Positions 15,550 through 23,381 of a stretch of 29,720 bases of DNA are shown piece after piece. A program made the translations under genes and the position numbers. Each line of letters opens with the position of its first letter. Position 1 is the first letter of the stretch. This DNA comes from JAUNKE01 sp041784625. Lineage in GTDB: Bacteria > Bacillota > Clostridia > Peptostreptococcales > Filifactoraceae. The notes beneath the pieces are model-generated. The model was not told the origin of the DNA. It saw only the letters and a list, made by a program, of their open reading frames with translations, and searched no databases. Location: contig JBHBDS010000092.1 of the NCBI GenBank assembly GCA_041784625.1, positions 1-29,720 on the forward strand, given 5' to 3'.

Positions 15550-17568
15550 ATGAAGAAAAAATTGATTTCAGCCTGTATGGCGATTATGATGATTATTGGG
15601 ATTGCACCGACGGTGAGTTTTGCGGCAGGTGAAATAGAAATTTCAGAAGCGAAATTTGCTAGTGGCTATAGTCAAGGACAGATGAGTGGGACATTGATCG
15701 TAAAAATCAAGAAAATGGTTTCTTCAAACGTATCTGATGTAGTTATCTCCGTAGATAGTGATTTACCATCAGGACAAAATGGAGTGTCCCCTACAAAAAT
15801 TGATTCTTTTACAATGACAGAAGAGGAACGAGAATTTAGGTTTTCCGTGGATTTAGAAAATGCGCTCCTCGGAAAATATTATTCGCCACAAGTAAAAGTT
15901 TCTTGGAAAGACAGTAGTTCAAATGCTCAATCGATAAGCAAAAGCGCATCTGTAAAAGTTGAACCATCTGTTTATGATAATACAGGGCAACCAAATAAAC
16001 AAATTACTTTTGATAGCAATGCGGACTATGCGGTTTCTACCAATTTAGAAATTGTCAGTCCAGCAGGAGGACTCAACGCAGGTTCCACTAGCATGGTTGA
16101 ACTGAAAATTACGAACAAAGGGAATTCGCGCATTAGTAATGTGGTGGCAACTTTTGCTCCAGGGGCAAGCATGTCTCTAACAAATTCTTCGGTTGAGCAA
16201 AGAGTTGGAAATATTGATAGATCTGCTACACAGATAGTAAAATATCCGATTTTTGTAGATGCAGACCACCAAGGAGGAAATACTCCGCTCCAATTTACGA
16301 TCAAAGGAACTGATCCAAATGGAAAAGAGTTTACAAATTCCATCACAGAATACGTTATGGTGAATGCTGGGGCATCCTCATCGGACACTCTTTCGATTAG
16401 TGAAATCAAAAATCCAAGCTCAGTTGCAGTGGATCAGAATTTCTCAGTAAGTTTTAATGTAAAAAATCATGGCTCACAGGCACAAAAGAATGTAAAAGTA
16501 ACCGTTGAGCCATCTGCGCCAGTGGTAAACCGAACAAAAAATATCTTTGTGGTATCTCTCGAGGCTGGTGAATCCAAGTCTTTTGATGTGCAAATGTTTG
16601 CGCCTGGGACAGCCGAAATTGCATCTCAAAACTATCCGATCAAAATCAGCGTTGAACCATCTGGGAAAAACGCAACTCCAATTTCTCAATACACAGGAGT
16701 ATTTGTAAATGGAGGAAACAGCACCAAGACAGTTCCTCAGATAATCATCACCAATTACAACTACGGAGACAGTGCGGTAGTAGCAAATGAAGTGTTTACA
16801 TTGACGATGGTACTCAAAAATACCAATTCAAGTCAAACGCTTCGAAACATCAAAGTATCACTCAATGCAGAAGAAGGTGTGTTCATCCCTCACAATACAA
16901 GCAATTCCTTTTTCATTGATTCCATTGGACCAAGTGGTTCAGTGACCAAAACGATTGAATTGATGACGAAGCCTGATGCGCCAGAAAAGACAATTCCTAT
17001 TTCAGTAGATATGAGCTACGAAGATAGCAAGGGAAATCCAATTTCGGTCAAAGACTCGATTTCAGTGCCAGTTGTACAACAAAGACGATTGGTAATCGAC
17101 GATATTAATCCAACAGATGCATTTTTTGTTGGACAGCAAGGAAATATTTCGGTTCAATACTATAATCTTGGGAAAAATACACTGAATAACCTCGTGATTT
17201 CTGCAGAGGGAGATTTTACTTTCCCACAGTCGACAAAAATGTTTGTTGGGAAATTTGATGGCGGAAAAAGTGATTTCTATGATTTACAACTGATTCCTAC
17301 ACATGAAGGAGAGGCGAGCGGAAAGGTGATATTCACCTTTGAAGATTCTAATGGAAAAGAAATTGTAGTGGAAAAAGAATTCAAGATCACTGCAATGGAA
17401 GAAATTATTGTGGATCCAGAGTTTGAAGATTTTGTTGAACCGCCGCAGAGAAATTGGGTGAAATATGTAGTTGGTGCAGCCATTCTTGGTGCTGCGGGAG
17501 CAACAACGATTGTGATTCGAAAAAAGAAAAAGAAAAAAAATGATAGCTTAGATATCGACAATGAATAG
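15550..17568 (+). CDS. Secreted, membrane-anchored Ig-like repeat (CARDB/COG1361-type) protein
   Basis: 672 residues. It has a Sec signal peptide (MKKKLISACMAIMMIIGIAP, cleavage near Ala25-Ala26), then about 600 residues of beta-rich domains, then one transmembrane helix (VVGAAILGAAGATTIVI, ~639-656) and a poly-Lys cytoplasmic stop-transfer. The extracellular part repeats a CARDB/NEW3-like pattern. Examples are VELKITNKGNSRISNV, FSVSFNVKNHGSQAQKNVKV, LTMVLKNTNSSQTLRNIKV and ISVQYYNLGKNTLNNLVI, each about 110-160 residues apart, giving at least four Ig-like units. Between an ABC ATPase and an FtsX-type permease, it is probably the extracellular adaptor of that complex. AGGAG sits 6 nt before the start. 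Confidence 0.85.
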   Translation: MKKKLISACMAIMMIIGIAPTVSFAAGEIEISEAKFASGYSQGQMSGTLIVKIKKMVSSNVSDVVISVDSDLPSGQNGVSPTKIDSFTMTEEEREFRFSVDLENALLGKYYSPQVKVSWKDSSSNAQSISKSASVKVEPSVYDNTGQPNKQITFDSNADYAVSTNLEIVSPAGGLNAGSTSMVELKITNKGNSRISNVVATFAPGASMSLTNSSVEQRVGNIDRSATQIVKYPIFVDADHQGGNTPLQFTIKGTDPNGKEFTNSITEYVMVNAGASSSDTLSISEIKNPSSVAVDQNFSVSFNVKNHGSQAQKNVKVTVEPSAPVVNRTKNIFVVSLEAGESKSFDVQMFAPGTAEIASQNYPIKISVEPSGKNATPISQYTGVFVNGGNSTKTVPQIIITNYNYGDSAVVANEVFTLTMVLKNTNSSQTLRNIKVSLNAEEGVFIPHNTSNSFFIDSIGPSGSVTKTIELMTKPDAPEKTIPISVDMSYEDSKGNPISVKDSISVPVVQQRRLVIDDINPTDAFFVGQQGNISVQYYNLGKNTLNNLVISAEGDFTFPQSTKMFVGKFDGGKSDFYDLQLIPTHEGEASGKVIFTFEDSNGKEIVVEKEFKITAMEEIIVDPEFEDFVEPPQRNWVKYVVGAAILGAAGATTIVIRKKKKKKNDSLDIDNE

Positions 17569-17579
17569 GCAGGGAAAAT

Positions 17580-18923
17580 ATGAATTTTCAAGATATACTT
17601 TTGATGGGTGTCAAAAATCTTCTAAGAAGAAAAACTCGTAGTATTCTTGCTATCACTGGAGTAATAATTGGAACCGCTGCCATCACCGTGATGATGTCAC
17701 TTGGTATTGGATTGAGCAAAAGTTTTGAAGACCAAATCAAAGGCTGGGGAAACCTGCATATGATTTCTGTTCGCCCTGGAGGATATTATCAGGAAAATGG
17801 CAAGAAACAAAAGGAAGCAAAGCTAACGGACAATACGATCAAAGATATTGAAAAAATACCTTATGTGACAGCAATCACTCCACGGGCGTCCGTATATATG
17901 CGTATTGCAATTGGAAAATACGTGACCAATGCCGAGGTGGTCGGTGTCAAACCGGAAGTTTTTGAGAAGTTTAATCTAAAACTCGAAGATGGTCGAAATT
18001 TGACGGGCAATGACAAAATGGGTGTGGTTTTCGGCAAGAATATCGCAAAATGGTTCTATAATCCCTATAGCACTAACTATAATTATGATGATACGAAGCT
18101 ACCAGTGGAAGTTGTAAACGCTAGAGTGAAGATCACGGGAGATTATAGTTATGGTGATCGAAATCGTGGAGGACACACACCAACCAATGCGGATGGACAG
18201 CCAATCAACTATACGCTCTACGATGCAAAAGGGATTGGACTTCTAGCAAGCGAAAATGATGATTTCAGCTATTCCATCATCATGAATATCAAAGATGTGC
18301 AAGAAATGATCAAGCAAAAAGATCAAGAAGAGGGAAACCGATATAGCTCAAGTCGTAATAGCAAAGAATACGAACAAGCCATAGTATATGTCGAAAACAC
18401 CAACAAAGTAAAAGATGTCGCAAAAGCACTAAAAGAAAGTGGATATATGACATTTTCTCTTATCGATATGCTCGAACAAGTGAAGCAGGTATCTGGAATT
18501 ATTCAGGCGGTTCTTGGAGGCATCGGAGGAATATCTCTTCTTGTTGCTGCGCTTGGGATTACCAACACCATGATTATGTCCATATATGAAAGAACGAAGG
18601 AAATCGGCATTATGAAAGTAATCGGTGCAAATATCAAAGATATTCGCAGGCTGTTTCTATTGGAAGCAGCGTCCATTGGATTTTTCGGGGGCCTGATTGG
18701 TTTGATCATTAGCTTTGGCTTGTCAACTATCGCAAATATGTTGCTTGGAGAAATGTTTATGATGCAGATGGGGTTTGATCAACCAACAAAAATCTCTATC
18801 ATACCATGGTATTTGGCAATAGGAAGTCTTCTTTTTGCAACTGGAATTGGTGTGCTTGCTGGCTATATTCCGGCAAATCGTGCCATGAAACTTTCAGCAC
18901 TTGAAAGTTTGCGTAATGAATAG
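17580..18923 (+). CDS. MacB/FtsX-type ABC permease
   Basis: 447 residues with the MacB layout. An N-terminal membrane helix (~21-45, SILAITGVIIGTAAITVMMS) leads to an extracellular MacB_PCD-like domain of about 250 residues. Three C-terminal helices follow (~307-335, 360-385 and 405-430), with the ERTKEIGIMKVIGA motif between the second and third helices of the protein. The typical ending IPANRAMKLSALESLR is present. It works with the ATPase at 14778 and presumably contacts the Ig-repeat protein through the outside domain. It starts 11 nt after the preceding stop with AGGG as ribosome site. A regulatory locus or peptide substrate is not evident. Confidence 0.93.
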   Translation: MNFQDILLMGVKNLLRRKTRSILAITGVIIGTAAITVMMSLGIGLSKSFEDQIKGWGNLHMISVRPGGYYQENGKKQKEAKLTDNTIKDIEKIPYVTAITPRASVYMRIAIGKYVTNAEVVGVKPEVFEKFNLKLEDGRNLTGNDKMGVVFGKNIAKWFYNPYSTNYNYDDTKLPVEVVNARVKITGDYSYGDRNRGGHTPTNADGQPINYTLYDAKGIGLLASENDDFSYSIIMNIKDVQEMIKQKDQEEGNRYSSSRNSKEYEQAIVYVENTNKVKDVAKALKESGYMTFSLIDMLEQVKQVSGIIQAVLGGIGGISLLVAALGITNTMIMSIYERTKEIGIMKVIGANIKDIRRLFLLEAASIGFFGGLIGLIISFGLSTIANMLLGEMFMMQMGFDQPTKISIIPWYLAIGSLLFATGIGVLAGYIPANRAMKLSALESLRNE

Positions 18924-19087
18924 ACGATAATTCGATTGTATATATTTCGAAGATCTTTTGAATAAAAACAAGAACTAAAACGATTACGCAAGTTTGCAAT
19001 ACAGACAAATGACAAGTTTTCGAAACGAGATTTATATTGCCTGATACTGATTTCTAAAATATATTTTATGAATTTTTTTCAAATGTG
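18924..19087. other. Intergenic stretch before the riboswitch
   Basis: Together with the riboswitch leader this makes a 418-nt gene-free gap. I see no convincing GC-rich hairpin with a T tract for the permease transcript. The nearest is an AT-rich AAAATATATTTT palindrome near 19057, followed by a run of T around 19073-19079. No open frame here has a ribosome binding site. Confidence 0.4.
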
Positions 19088-19116
19088 TTTACAAAAAGGT
19101 AAAACTGCGCTATGAT
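19088..19116 (+). promoter_or_regulatory. Promoter of the ribU transcript
   Basis: TTTACA (19088-19093), a 17-nt spacer and TATGAT (19111-19116) form a near-consensus housekeeping promoter. Transcription would start about 19123, just before the FMN aptamer. Confidence 0.75.
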
Positions 19117-19134
19117 ATAGCTGTAAAAAAATAT

Positions 19135-19242
19135 TGTCTTCGGGGCAGGGTGCAATTCCCGACCGGTGGTATAGTCCACGAGCCATATGGCTGAACTTGT
19201 GAAATTCAAGTACCGACAGTAAAGTCTGGATGAGAGAAGATA
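19135..19242 (+). ncRNA. FMN riboswitch (RFN element)
   Basis: The conserved RFN blocks appear in order: TCTTCGGGGCAGGGTG (19137-19152), AATTCCCGACCGGTGGTA (19154-19171), a variable stem ending around 19210, then ACCGACAGTAAAGTCTGG (19212-19229) and GAGAGAAGA (19232-19240). P1 pairs TCTTC (19137-19141) with GAAGA (19236-19240). It precedes an intrinsic terminator and a riboflavin transporter gene. FMN binding should favour the terminator and lower ribU expression. Confidence 0.96.
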
Positions 19243-19281
19243 TGTGCTACTAGCCTTTTTGGTTGGTTACGACTTCAATGT

Positions 19282-19306
19282 GCCCCGTTTTTTGCGGGGC
19301 TTTTTT
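19282..19306 (+). terminator. Riboswitch-controlled terminator
   Basis: GCCCCG (19282-19287) pairs with CGGGGC (19295-19300) across a 7-nt loop, followed by six T. It lies between the FMN aptamer and ribU, so it is the expression platform. An outer imperfect 11-bp stem (19273-19283 with 19310-19320, one mismatch) flanks it. Confidence 0.88.
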
Positions 19307-19341
19307 GATGCACATCGAAGACAACAAAAAAGGAGAAAGCT

Positions 19342-19959
19342 ATGCAAACACAAACAAACACAGAAACGATTTCGACCCAAAGAAGATTATCCAGAACCAA
19401 TGTTCTGACAAAGGTAGCCGTTTTATCATCTATTGCCTATGTGATGATGCTCCTAGAGTTCCCATTACCATTTGCTCCGGGTTTTTTGAAAATGGATTTT
19501 AGTGATATTCCTGCACTTGTGGCTTCATTTGCAATTGGCCCAGCCGCAGGAGTTATGGTCGAACTGCTCAAAAATATTATAAAATTTTTCACAAACACCA
19601 AGACAGGGGGAGTTGGCGAACTAGGAAATTTTCTAGTGGGAGCCAGTTTCGTCTTTACAGCTGGTTATTTTTATAAGATTAAACATGAAAAAAAATATGC
19701 TATTATTGGCTGTTTGGCTGCAACTGTCATTATGACGATTATAGCTGCGGCATTTAACAACTTTATTTTGATTCCTTTTTATGCGCAGATTATGCCAGTT
19801 GATGCAATTGTTGCAATGGGCTCTGCAATAACCAATAAAATACATGACGTTCCATCGCTTGTTCTATATGGCATCACACCTTTCAATATTTTCAAGGGGT
19901 TAGTCATTTCAATTGTAACAATCTTAATTTATAAAAAAATCAGACCGCTCATAAAATAG
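19342..19959 (+). CDS. ribU: Riboflavin ECF transporter S component
   Basis: A 205-residue membrane protein with about six hydrophobic helices. Motifs typical of RibU are present: LTKVAVLSSIAYVMMLLEFPLP near the N-terminus, FLKMDFSDIPALVASFAIGP, VELLKNIIKF, and GELGNFLVG. It binds riboflavin and relies on a shared ECF energising module (EcfA, EcfA', EcfT) that is not in this window. The FMN riboswitch directly upstream makes the substrate assignment firm. GGAG about 7 nt before the ATG supports the start. Its transcript is ended by the long hairpin at 20089-20145. Confidence 0.95.
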   Translation: MQTQTNTETISTQRRLSRTNVLTKVAVLSSIAYVMMLLEFPLPFAPGFLKMDFSDIPALVASFAIGPAAGVMVELLKNIIKFFTNTKTGGVGELGNFLVGASFVFTAGYFYKIKHEKKYAIIGCLAATVIMTIIAAAFNNFILIPFYAQIMPVDAIVAMGSAITNKIHDVPSLVLYGITPFNIFKGLVISIVTILIYKKIRPLIK

Positions 19960-20088
19960 GACGAAGTAAGAGTTTAATATCAAGCGCATCAATAGGCAAA
20001 GTATCGATGATGAATTGTGAAGAGAAAAGAGAACTATCTGCACAAGAGCTGTGATATAATAAATAGACAAAAATGAAAACTGGTTAAA

Positions 20089-20145
20089 AACAATGCAATC
20101 AAGAAAAGGTGGACGTGATGTCCACCTTTTCTTGATTGCATTGTT
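20089..20145. terminator. Very long perfect hairpin between convergent ribU and metQ
   Basis: A perfect 26-bp inverted repeat with a 5-nt loop: arms 20089-20114 and 20120-20145, loop GTGAT. The core AAGGTGGAC/GTCCACCTT is the same as the terminator after sigB (7038-7060). It lies between the plus-strand ribU and reverse-strand metQ, so it can act as a bidirectional terminator, although the arm is two to three times the normal length and lacks a clean outer T tract. A TATAAT (20055-20060) lies just upstream without a recognisable -35. Confidence 0.75.
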
Positions 20146-20155
20146 GAATTAGAAA

Positions 20156-20989
20156 CTACAGATTCCAAACTGGGATACAAGCACCTTTTGTTACGTCAGC
20201 GATAACGACTGCAGTATCGTCTTGGCGGAATGCGTCAACAATTTTTTTGTAAGTTTCGTTGTCTTTATCTTCTGCTCTTGCCACAATGATATTGATATAT
20301 GGTTTAGAAGTAGCAGTAAGTTTTTCTAAGAAAATTGCATCTGATGCAGGAACTAGCCCAGCATCTACAGCGATGCCACCATTAATTACGGCAGCCGTAA
20401 CATCAGGGAGCGAACGTGCAGTTTGAGAAGCATCAAGCTCTGAAATGTTTAGGTTTAATTTGTTCTCTGTAATATCGTTTACAGTTGGTGTATCACCTTT
20501 TGAAGGATCAACAGAGATTAGCCCAGCTGATTGAAGAAGAAGTAATGCTCTTCCACCGTTTGTTGGGTCATTAGGAATTGCGATTGTATCGCCTTCTTGG
20601 ATATCCTCAACTTTTTCTACCTTTTGAGAGTATAGTCCAAGTGGAGAAATAAATGTTTCGCCAATCACTGTCAAATCGGAATTTCTTTCTGAATTGTAAC
20701 TATCTAAGAAAATATAGTGTTGGAAAGCATTTAGATCAATATCTCCGTTAGCAAGGGCATCGTTTGGAAGGTTGTAGTCAGTAAACACGACGATTTCAAG
20801 TTCAATTCCCTCAGAAGCGACTTTTTGTTTTACGTGTTTCCATATGTCTTCTTCGTTTGTTCCGACAACACCGATTTTTACTTTAGTTGTCTCAGATGTG
20901 GATGTGGTAGAAGTGGTCGATGCCCCACATCCTGTTAACACTAGTGCTGATACAGCGAGTAATGATAGTAGTTTTGTAATTTTTTTCAT
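20156..20989 (-). CDS. metQ: Methionine ABC transporter substrate-binding lipoprotein
   Basis: 277 residues with a lipoprotein signal ending in the lipobox LTGC (Cys21), then a Thr/Ser-rich linker. The NlpA/MetQ fold shows as KIGVVGTNEEDIWKHVK, LNAFQHYIFLDSY, TIAIPNDPTNGGRALLLLQ and the C-terminal IVDAFRQDDTAVVI. It captures methionine, and likely other forms, outside the membrane for MetNI. AAGGTG a few nt before the ATG is the ribosome site. It is the third gene of metN-metI-metQ and lies 84 nt after metI; no terminator is visible in that gap. Confidence 0.95.
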   Translation of the reverse strand: MKKITKLLSLLAVSALVLTGCGASTTSTTSTSETTKVKIGVVGTNEEDIWKHVKQKVASEGIELEIVVFTDYNLPNDALANGDIDLNAFQHYIFLDSYNSERNSDLTVIGETFISPLGLYSQKVEKVEDIQEGDTIAIPNDPTNGGRALLLLQSAGLISVDPSKGDTPTVNDITENKLNLNISELDASQTARSLPDVTAAVINGGIAVDAGLVPASDAIFLEKLTATSKPYINIIVARAEDKDNETYKKIVDAFRQDDTAVVIADVTKGACIPVWNL

Positions 20990-21073
20990 TTTTTCACCTT
21001 GCGGAAAATCCGCCCTTTCAAATAATATTTTTTTTCTATCTCAATTCTGATGAATACTCTCAGAACAATGAGT

Positions 21074-21739
21074 CTAGTGTTTTACCAATCGAATTGCGAG
21101 ATTCGCAACCGCTTGGACAATAAAAACAAGTAATAGTATTAAGATGGTAGCTACAAGAGTAATGTCATCTTTGAAGCGATTGTATCCGTAGCTGATGGCA
21201 ACTTTACCAAGACCACCTGCACCAACTGCACCCGCCATAGCGGTAAGACCGATCAAACTAATGATGGTGACAGCTCCTGCTCGAATAAGACCCTCCTTCG
21301 CTTCGGAGAGATACACATTGGTGATGATTTGTATAGGAGCAAAACCCATTGCTTGAGCTGCTTCAATCACCCCTTTATCTACTTCGGATAGCGCATTTTG
21401 CACCTGCCTTGCATAAAATGGAACGGTACCAGCAACTAAAGGAACGATAGCAGCGGTATTGCCGATTGTTGTGCCAGTAATAAGTCGTGTAATCGGAGCA
21501 ATGATTGCAAGCATAATCACGAAAGGTATGGATCTACCGATGTTGACGAGTTTGTCCAAAATAGAATGAAAACGCTGGTTATGGAGAATTGCACCTTCTT
21601 CTGTGATAGCCAGAACAACGCCAATCGCAATGCCAAATATCGCAGAGATTGCCGCTGTAACAGCGACCATATAGATTGTAGCAAAAGTTTCAGCAATTAA
21701 CATATCTTTTATTTCAATTGCATTCTGAAAATAGCTCAT
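21074..21739 (-). CDS. metI: Methionine ABC transporter permease
   Basis: 221-residue MetI-type permease with five hydrophobic helices and the ABC coupling loop EAAQAMGFAPIQIITNVYLSEA, where the EAA motif contacts MetN. Other family features are GRSIPFVIMLAIIAP and the C-terminal GAGGLGKVAISYGYNRF. AGGAGG stands 7 nt ahead of its ATG, inside the end of metN, and the two genes overlap by 1 nt (TAATG), which indicates translational coupling. Confidence 0.95.
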   Translation of the reverse strand: MSYFQNAIEIKDMLIAETFATIYMVAVTAAISAIFGIAIGVVLAITEEGAILHNQRFHSILDKLVNIGRSIPFVIMLAIIAPITRLITGTTIGNTAAIVPLVAGTVPFYARQVQNALSEVDKGVIEAAQAMGFAPIQIITNVYLSEAKEGLIRAGAVTIISLIGLTAMAGAVGAGGLGKVAISYGYNRFKDDITLVATILILLLVFIVQAVANLAIRLVKH

Positions 21740-22923
21740 TATTGACCTCCTGTAGGCAGCAATTGTGAAAGAACAGGTTTTGATTTTTCTAGTCCGTCAA
21801 ACTGTGCTGTGTGATCGGAATAAATTGATTTATCGCTATCTTCGGAGTGCTTAATCTCCTCAATGCTTCGTCTCATAAAAATCTGATGCTGCGATTTATC
21901 TACGATCTCAACGGAAATCTCGTTTTCTTTCAAAAATTGTAGTGCTTGTTTTTTGCCCTCCTCTGAGCCAGAAAAAGATACTACGAGAGAGCCAACGGCG
22001 ACATCTTGAAGGAATTCGATGCTTCCAGAAAGAATATTTGTAGTGACATCAAAAAGGCTCTGAAGAGTAGCAACAATTGGTTTGCTCGTGCTTTCGCCGA
22101 CATAAGATATTCTCGCCAAAATATCCTCTTCTGAAAGATGTAGAATAGATCGATGGTTCAATACTTTTTCAAGAGCAGAATCAATTTGAGTCGCCGTATT
22201 GATGAAGGAACGAGTCAAAGGTTTTTGAGGATTGCTGAAAACCTCGATAATACTTCCCTGCTCTATTATTTCCCCATTTTCCATTACTGCAACTTTATTA
22301 CAAATATCTTTAACAACCTGCATTTCATGTGTAATGATTAGTATGGTAAGGTTAAGGGTTTTATTTAATTCTTTCAAAAGTTTGAGCACCTCATCTGTTG
22401 TTTGAGGATCCAGAGCAGATGTAGCTTCATCACAAAGGAGAATTTCTGGATCGCTTGCCAATGCTCTTGCAATTGCGACTCGCTGTTTTTGTCCGCCAGA
22501 TAATTGAGAGGGATACGATTTTTCTTTATCCGATAAGCCCACCAAATCAAGCAATTTTCGAACCTTTTGAACTCGTTCATCCTTGGATAGAGAACTTTGT
22601 TTAAGAGGAAAATATACATTGTCAAAAACTGTTTTTGATTTCAGTAAATTAAAATGTTGGAAAATCATTCCGATTTGGCGGCGTTCTTCCCTTAATTGCG
22701 ATCCGTCAAGATGGGTGATATTTTTGTCCTTTATATAAACTTCACCGCTTGTCGGACGCTGCAGTAAATTTACGGTACGGATTAATGTACTCTTGCCAGC
22801 GCCGCTGAATCCGACGATCCCAAAAATATCGCCCGAGTCGACCTCGAGACTGACATTCTTCACAGCATGCACAATCTTTTTTTTGTTTTCAAATCGCACA
22901 TCTATATTTCTTAAACTTATCAA
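21739..22923 (-). CDS. metN: Methionine ABC transporter ATP-binding protein
   Basis: 394-residue ATPase with Walker A GFSGAGKST, signature LSGGQKQRVAIARA, Walker B ILLCDEATSALD and H-loop ITHEM. After residue ~270 comes the NIL regulatory domain (SFSGSEEGKKQALQFLKEN), which in MetN senses methionine. A tail of about 45 polar residues beyond NIL makes the protein longer than the usual ~340-residue MetN. I place the start at TTG 22923 (MISLRNIDV...). The upstream in-frame TTG at 22935 overlaps the GGAGG ribosome site itself, while TTG 22923 stands 5 nt after it. Expression is set by the T-box leader upstream. Confidence 0.93.
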   Translation of the reverse strand: MISLRNIDVRFENKKKIVHAVKNVSLEVDSGDIFGIVGFSGAGKSTLIRTVNLLQRPTSGEVYIKDKNITHLDGSQLREERRQIGMIFQHFNLLKSKTVFDNVYFPLKQSSLSKDERVQKVRKLLDLVGLSDKEKSYPSQLSGGQKQRVAIARALASDPEILLCDEATSALDPQTTDEVLKLLKELNKTLNLTILIITHEMQVVKDICNKVAVMENGEIIEQGSIIEVFSNPQKPLTRSFINTATQIDSALEKVLNHRSILHLSEEDILARISYVGESTSKPIVATLQSLFDVTTNILSGSIEFLQDVAVGSLVVSFSGSEEGKKQALQFLKENEISVEIVDKSQHQIFMRRSIEEIKHSEDSDKSIYSDHTAQFDGLEKSKPVLSQLLPTGGQ

Positions 22924-22935
22924 GTGAACCTCCAA

Positions 22936-22976
22936 TAAAAAACCTCGTTCCTTAATCTAAGATTAAAGGACGAGGT
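22936..22976 (-). terminator. T-box terminator hairpin
   Basis: On the reverse strand AACCTCGTCC and the following TTTAATC pair with GATTAAG and GAACGAGGTT, with a 3-nt loop and one mismatch, followed by six T. It overlaps the 3' side of the antiterminator region and ends 13 nt before the metN start. Confidence 0.88.
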
Positions 22977-23207
22977 TGCTCGCGTTACCACCTTTGTTTG
23001 TCAAAACATCACTATTTTGACCTCAGCCAGTACGTACCAAAGTATTATACTGTGTTGCTATAACGGGCACACCCGTGATGACCTAACTATTCAGCCACCC
23101 AGCTCCAAGACCATATTCAGCTCAATTCCACATCGCCTGCTTTCACCTACTCAGGCTCTCTGTTGGATGTTTCCAAGTGCGTACTCTTCTCTTCATTGCT
23201 TTTAACA
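22936..23207 (-). ncRNA. Methionine-specific T-box leader
   Basis: Reverse-strand leader of metNIQ. The T-box core reads AGGTGGTAACGCG (complement of 22981-22993), a slight variant of the usual AGGGTGGNACCGCG. Stem I carries CAGAGAGCC and GGTGAAAGC blocks. Its specifier region reads GAATATGGTC, with AUG (complement of 23112-23114) as the likely Met codon. The bulge UGGU would pair with ACCA of tRNA-Met. A terminator hairpin with stems 22941-22958 and 22961-22976 and a T run (complement of 22935-22940) ends the leader. Uncharged tRNA-Met should stabilise the antiterminator and switch on transport. Confidence 0.92.
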
Positions 23208-23213
23208 ATAGCA

Positions 23214-23241
23214 ATTATATCACCTAAAATAAGATTGTCAA
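23214..23241 (-). promoter_or_regulatory. Consensus promoter of metNIQ
   Basis: On the reverse strand TTGACA (complement of 23236-23241), a 16-nt spacer and TATAAT (complement of 23214-23219). Both hexamers are perfect consensus, so transcription is strong and control is left to the T-box. The start is expected near 23207. Confidence 0.88.
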
Positions 23242-23244
23242 TAC

Positions 23245-23269
23245 CTTTTTGGAAAAAATTTCCAAAAAG
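23245..23269. repeat. 11-bp inverted repeat upstream of the metNIQ promoter
   Basis: CTTTTTGGAAA (23245-23255) and TTTCCAAAAAG (23259-23269) form a perfect 11-bp inverted repeat with a 3-nt spacer, 3 nt upstream of the -35 element. It may be a regulator site, an A/T-rich UP-like element, or part of a terminator for the umuC-yolD transcript reading toward it; the reverse strand lacks a long T run after the hairpin. Confidence 0.6.
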
Positions 23270-23381
23270 AAGAAGCAGTTAGGGGAATCCACTAAATTAA
23301 ATTTCATTAAAGCCTTTGTTCGCATTGGATGCGTTTTTTGAAAATATGATGCGAAAAATACAGTAATAGATTGAGGTAAGA

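Noticed and set aside
19263..19502. Open frame overlapping the riboswitch terminator and ribU
   Set aside because: It runs through the terminator hairpin and overlaps ribU out of frame; no ribosome site.
20055..20060. TATAAT as promoter of a small RNA formed by the long hairpin
   Set aside because: No -35 element at suitable spacing; kept only as a possibility within the hairpin finding.
23321..23339. Short hairpin CGCAT-TGG-ATGCG followed by six T on the plus strand
   Set aside because: Only a 5-bp stem, and no plus-strand gene or promoter upstream to terminate. On the reverse strand, where the umuC-yolD transcript reads, there is no T tract. Left unannotated.
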